This document shows positions 63,300 through 64,000 of a stretch of 64,000 nt of DNA, in pieces. Each line of letters opens with the position of its first letter. The stretch's first letter is position 1. Source of the DNA: Unio delphinus (Eukaryota > Mollusca > Bivalvia > Unionida > Unionidae); assembly GCA_029339505.1 (NCBI GenBank), contig JAQISU010000134.1:1724001-1788000 (forward strand), read 5' to 3'. The position numbers and the translations under genes are program-made. The notes beneath the pieces were generated by a model. That model did no database searches. It had not been told where the DNA came from and saw nothing but the letters and a program-made list of their open reading frames with translations.

Positions 63300-63990
63300 C
63301 ATTATGTATGATCATCTTAATTTCTTGTAAATTATCCAATTGAATCAATCACTGCAGTAATCATCAACGATTTCATCAATGAGCGACTGATAAACATTAA
63401 TGTCCATGATATCGCCTGTGAATAATCTCTGACAAATAGCAGCTGCTTCATTGATGATGTCTGGGGAATATAAATCCCTAACTTAATCAGCAGATTTGAG
63501 CGTTTTAACATATTAAGGTTTCATATACCCACCTCTACCACATTAACCAAACGTGACTATATTAATTGGTATGGAATCTTGATGGCAGCAATACCTTCAG
63601 ACACAAATTTATTCAAAATGTTAGTTCTAACTTTTGGCAGAGGTTGATCTTCAGGTTGTGATGGAAGTTCAAGTTGTGATTGCCTGGATGGTGTTTACTA
63701 GCTCGAAGATGGCCAACAATATCAACAGGTAATGTCTCAAGAGCTTTTTGTGCTGGCGCTGTTTCTGTAAATATTCTTTGTTGGTTCAACAGTTATTTTA
63801 AATAACTGTTCTGTACCTTCTGTAATTACACCTGAGACTAATGACATGCTTGTAATTGTTGCTTGACAGAATCACGTACAAGGAATATATTTTTTAATTA
63901 TCTCTAGTTGTTGCTGTGCTAGTTTATTTGTATAAGATTCCATGTTGAGCAGAGAATCTCTCATTATTATTAATATAAGAATGATTTAAT
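63300..63990 (-). pseudogene. 289-aa protein homologue
   Basis: The minus-strand start MESYTNKLAQQQLEIIKKYI corresponds to MVNEALTTRLARERLDAIKR of the intact protein. The end SPDIINEAAAICQRLFTGDI, MDINVYQSLIDEI and YCSD matches its last 45 residues. Frameshifts and stops lie between. Confirms gene order 289-149-capsid in both copies, here on the opposite strand to the integrase. Confidence 0.82.
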
Positions 63991-64000
63991 TACACATCCT

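Larger units (their letters stand above)
38063..64000. mobile_element. Old, decayed Polinton/Maverick (runs off the window)
   Basis: The left end at 38063 (CGCAGCAGGGAGGGTGAACAG) matches the terminus of the young element (AGCAGCAGAGAGGGTGAACA). Inside are pseudogenes of ATPase (minus, split by a LINE), zinc ribbon (plus, split by the young Polinton), PLA2-like and integrase (plus). Minus-strand homologues of the young element's 289-aa protein, 149-aa protein and major capsid protein follow. Polymerase, protease, penton and the right terminus are not in the window. Gene order differs from the young copy by an inversion after the integrase. The HTH/coiled-coil gene at the left end of the young copy has no counterpart: only ~270 bp separate the terminus from the ATPase. 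Confidence 0.85.

Overview
The window is nuclear DNA of an animal, most likely a marine mollusc. It is AT-rich and full of microsatellites and minisatellites. It carries several LINE fragments, tRNA-headed SINEs (one family ends in a 'GGCGTTAAAC'-type tail that I associate with molluscan SINEs) and pieces of one spliced host gene. I see no bacterial-type operons and no bona fide tRNA or rRNA gene.

Layout. Positions 1-30350 are almost entirely non-coding: decayed LINE copies (620-1735, 2580-3700 minus, 5975-7790, 18321-18900 minus, 25440-26335), two SINE families (A and B), long simple repeats, and minisatellites of 22, 29, 23-24 and 36 bp. A host gene on the plus strand, a membrane-anchored carbohydrate sulfotransferase resembling CHST15, has recognisable exons at 30414-30692, 37052-37370 and 37815-37946. 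Its remaining exons are not seen in the window.

Only 116 bp after the last of these exons, at about 38063, an old decayed Polinton/Maverick (adintovirus-like) element begins and runs to the right edge of the window. Its packaging-ATPase gene was split by a nearly full-length CR1-like LINE (38504-41745). Its zinc-ribbon gene was split by a second, young Polinton (42174-58329, 16156 bp). The young element has 243-bp terminal inverted repeats that differ at about one position and a perfect 5-bp target duplication (AAAGC).

The young element is the main feature. From left to right it encodes: an HTH/coiled-coil protein; an FtsK/HerA-type packaging ATPase (minus); a zinc-ribbon protein whose phospholipase-A2-like extension appears reachable only by -1 frameshifting at A_AAA_AAC; a retroviral-type integrase; an HNH nuclease (minus); a DNA polymerase B fused to an SF1 helicase (minus); a NUMOD/HNH homing-type endonuclease; a small gene split by a SINE; then a plus-strand virion module. 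That module holds a coiled-coil protein, a small basic protein, a double-jelly-roll major capsid protein, a hydrophobic basic protein, an adenain-like protease, a repeat-containing 440-aa protein, a two-helix membrane protein and a penton-like minor capsid protein. Integrase and polymerase would handle integration and protein-primed copying. ATPase, capsid, penton and protease would build and mature virions. The set looks like an endogenous virus that was recently mobile.

Right of the young element the old one resumes: zinc-ribbon/PLA2 and integrase pseudogenes on the plus strand (58330-59610), then capsid genes on the MINUS strand (63990 back to 59925). The capsid part is internally duplicated and carries a 639-bp MITE-like insertion. 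The orientation flip implies an inversion in the old copy. A short dispersed repeat, also found at 19925-20120, lies at the breakpoint.
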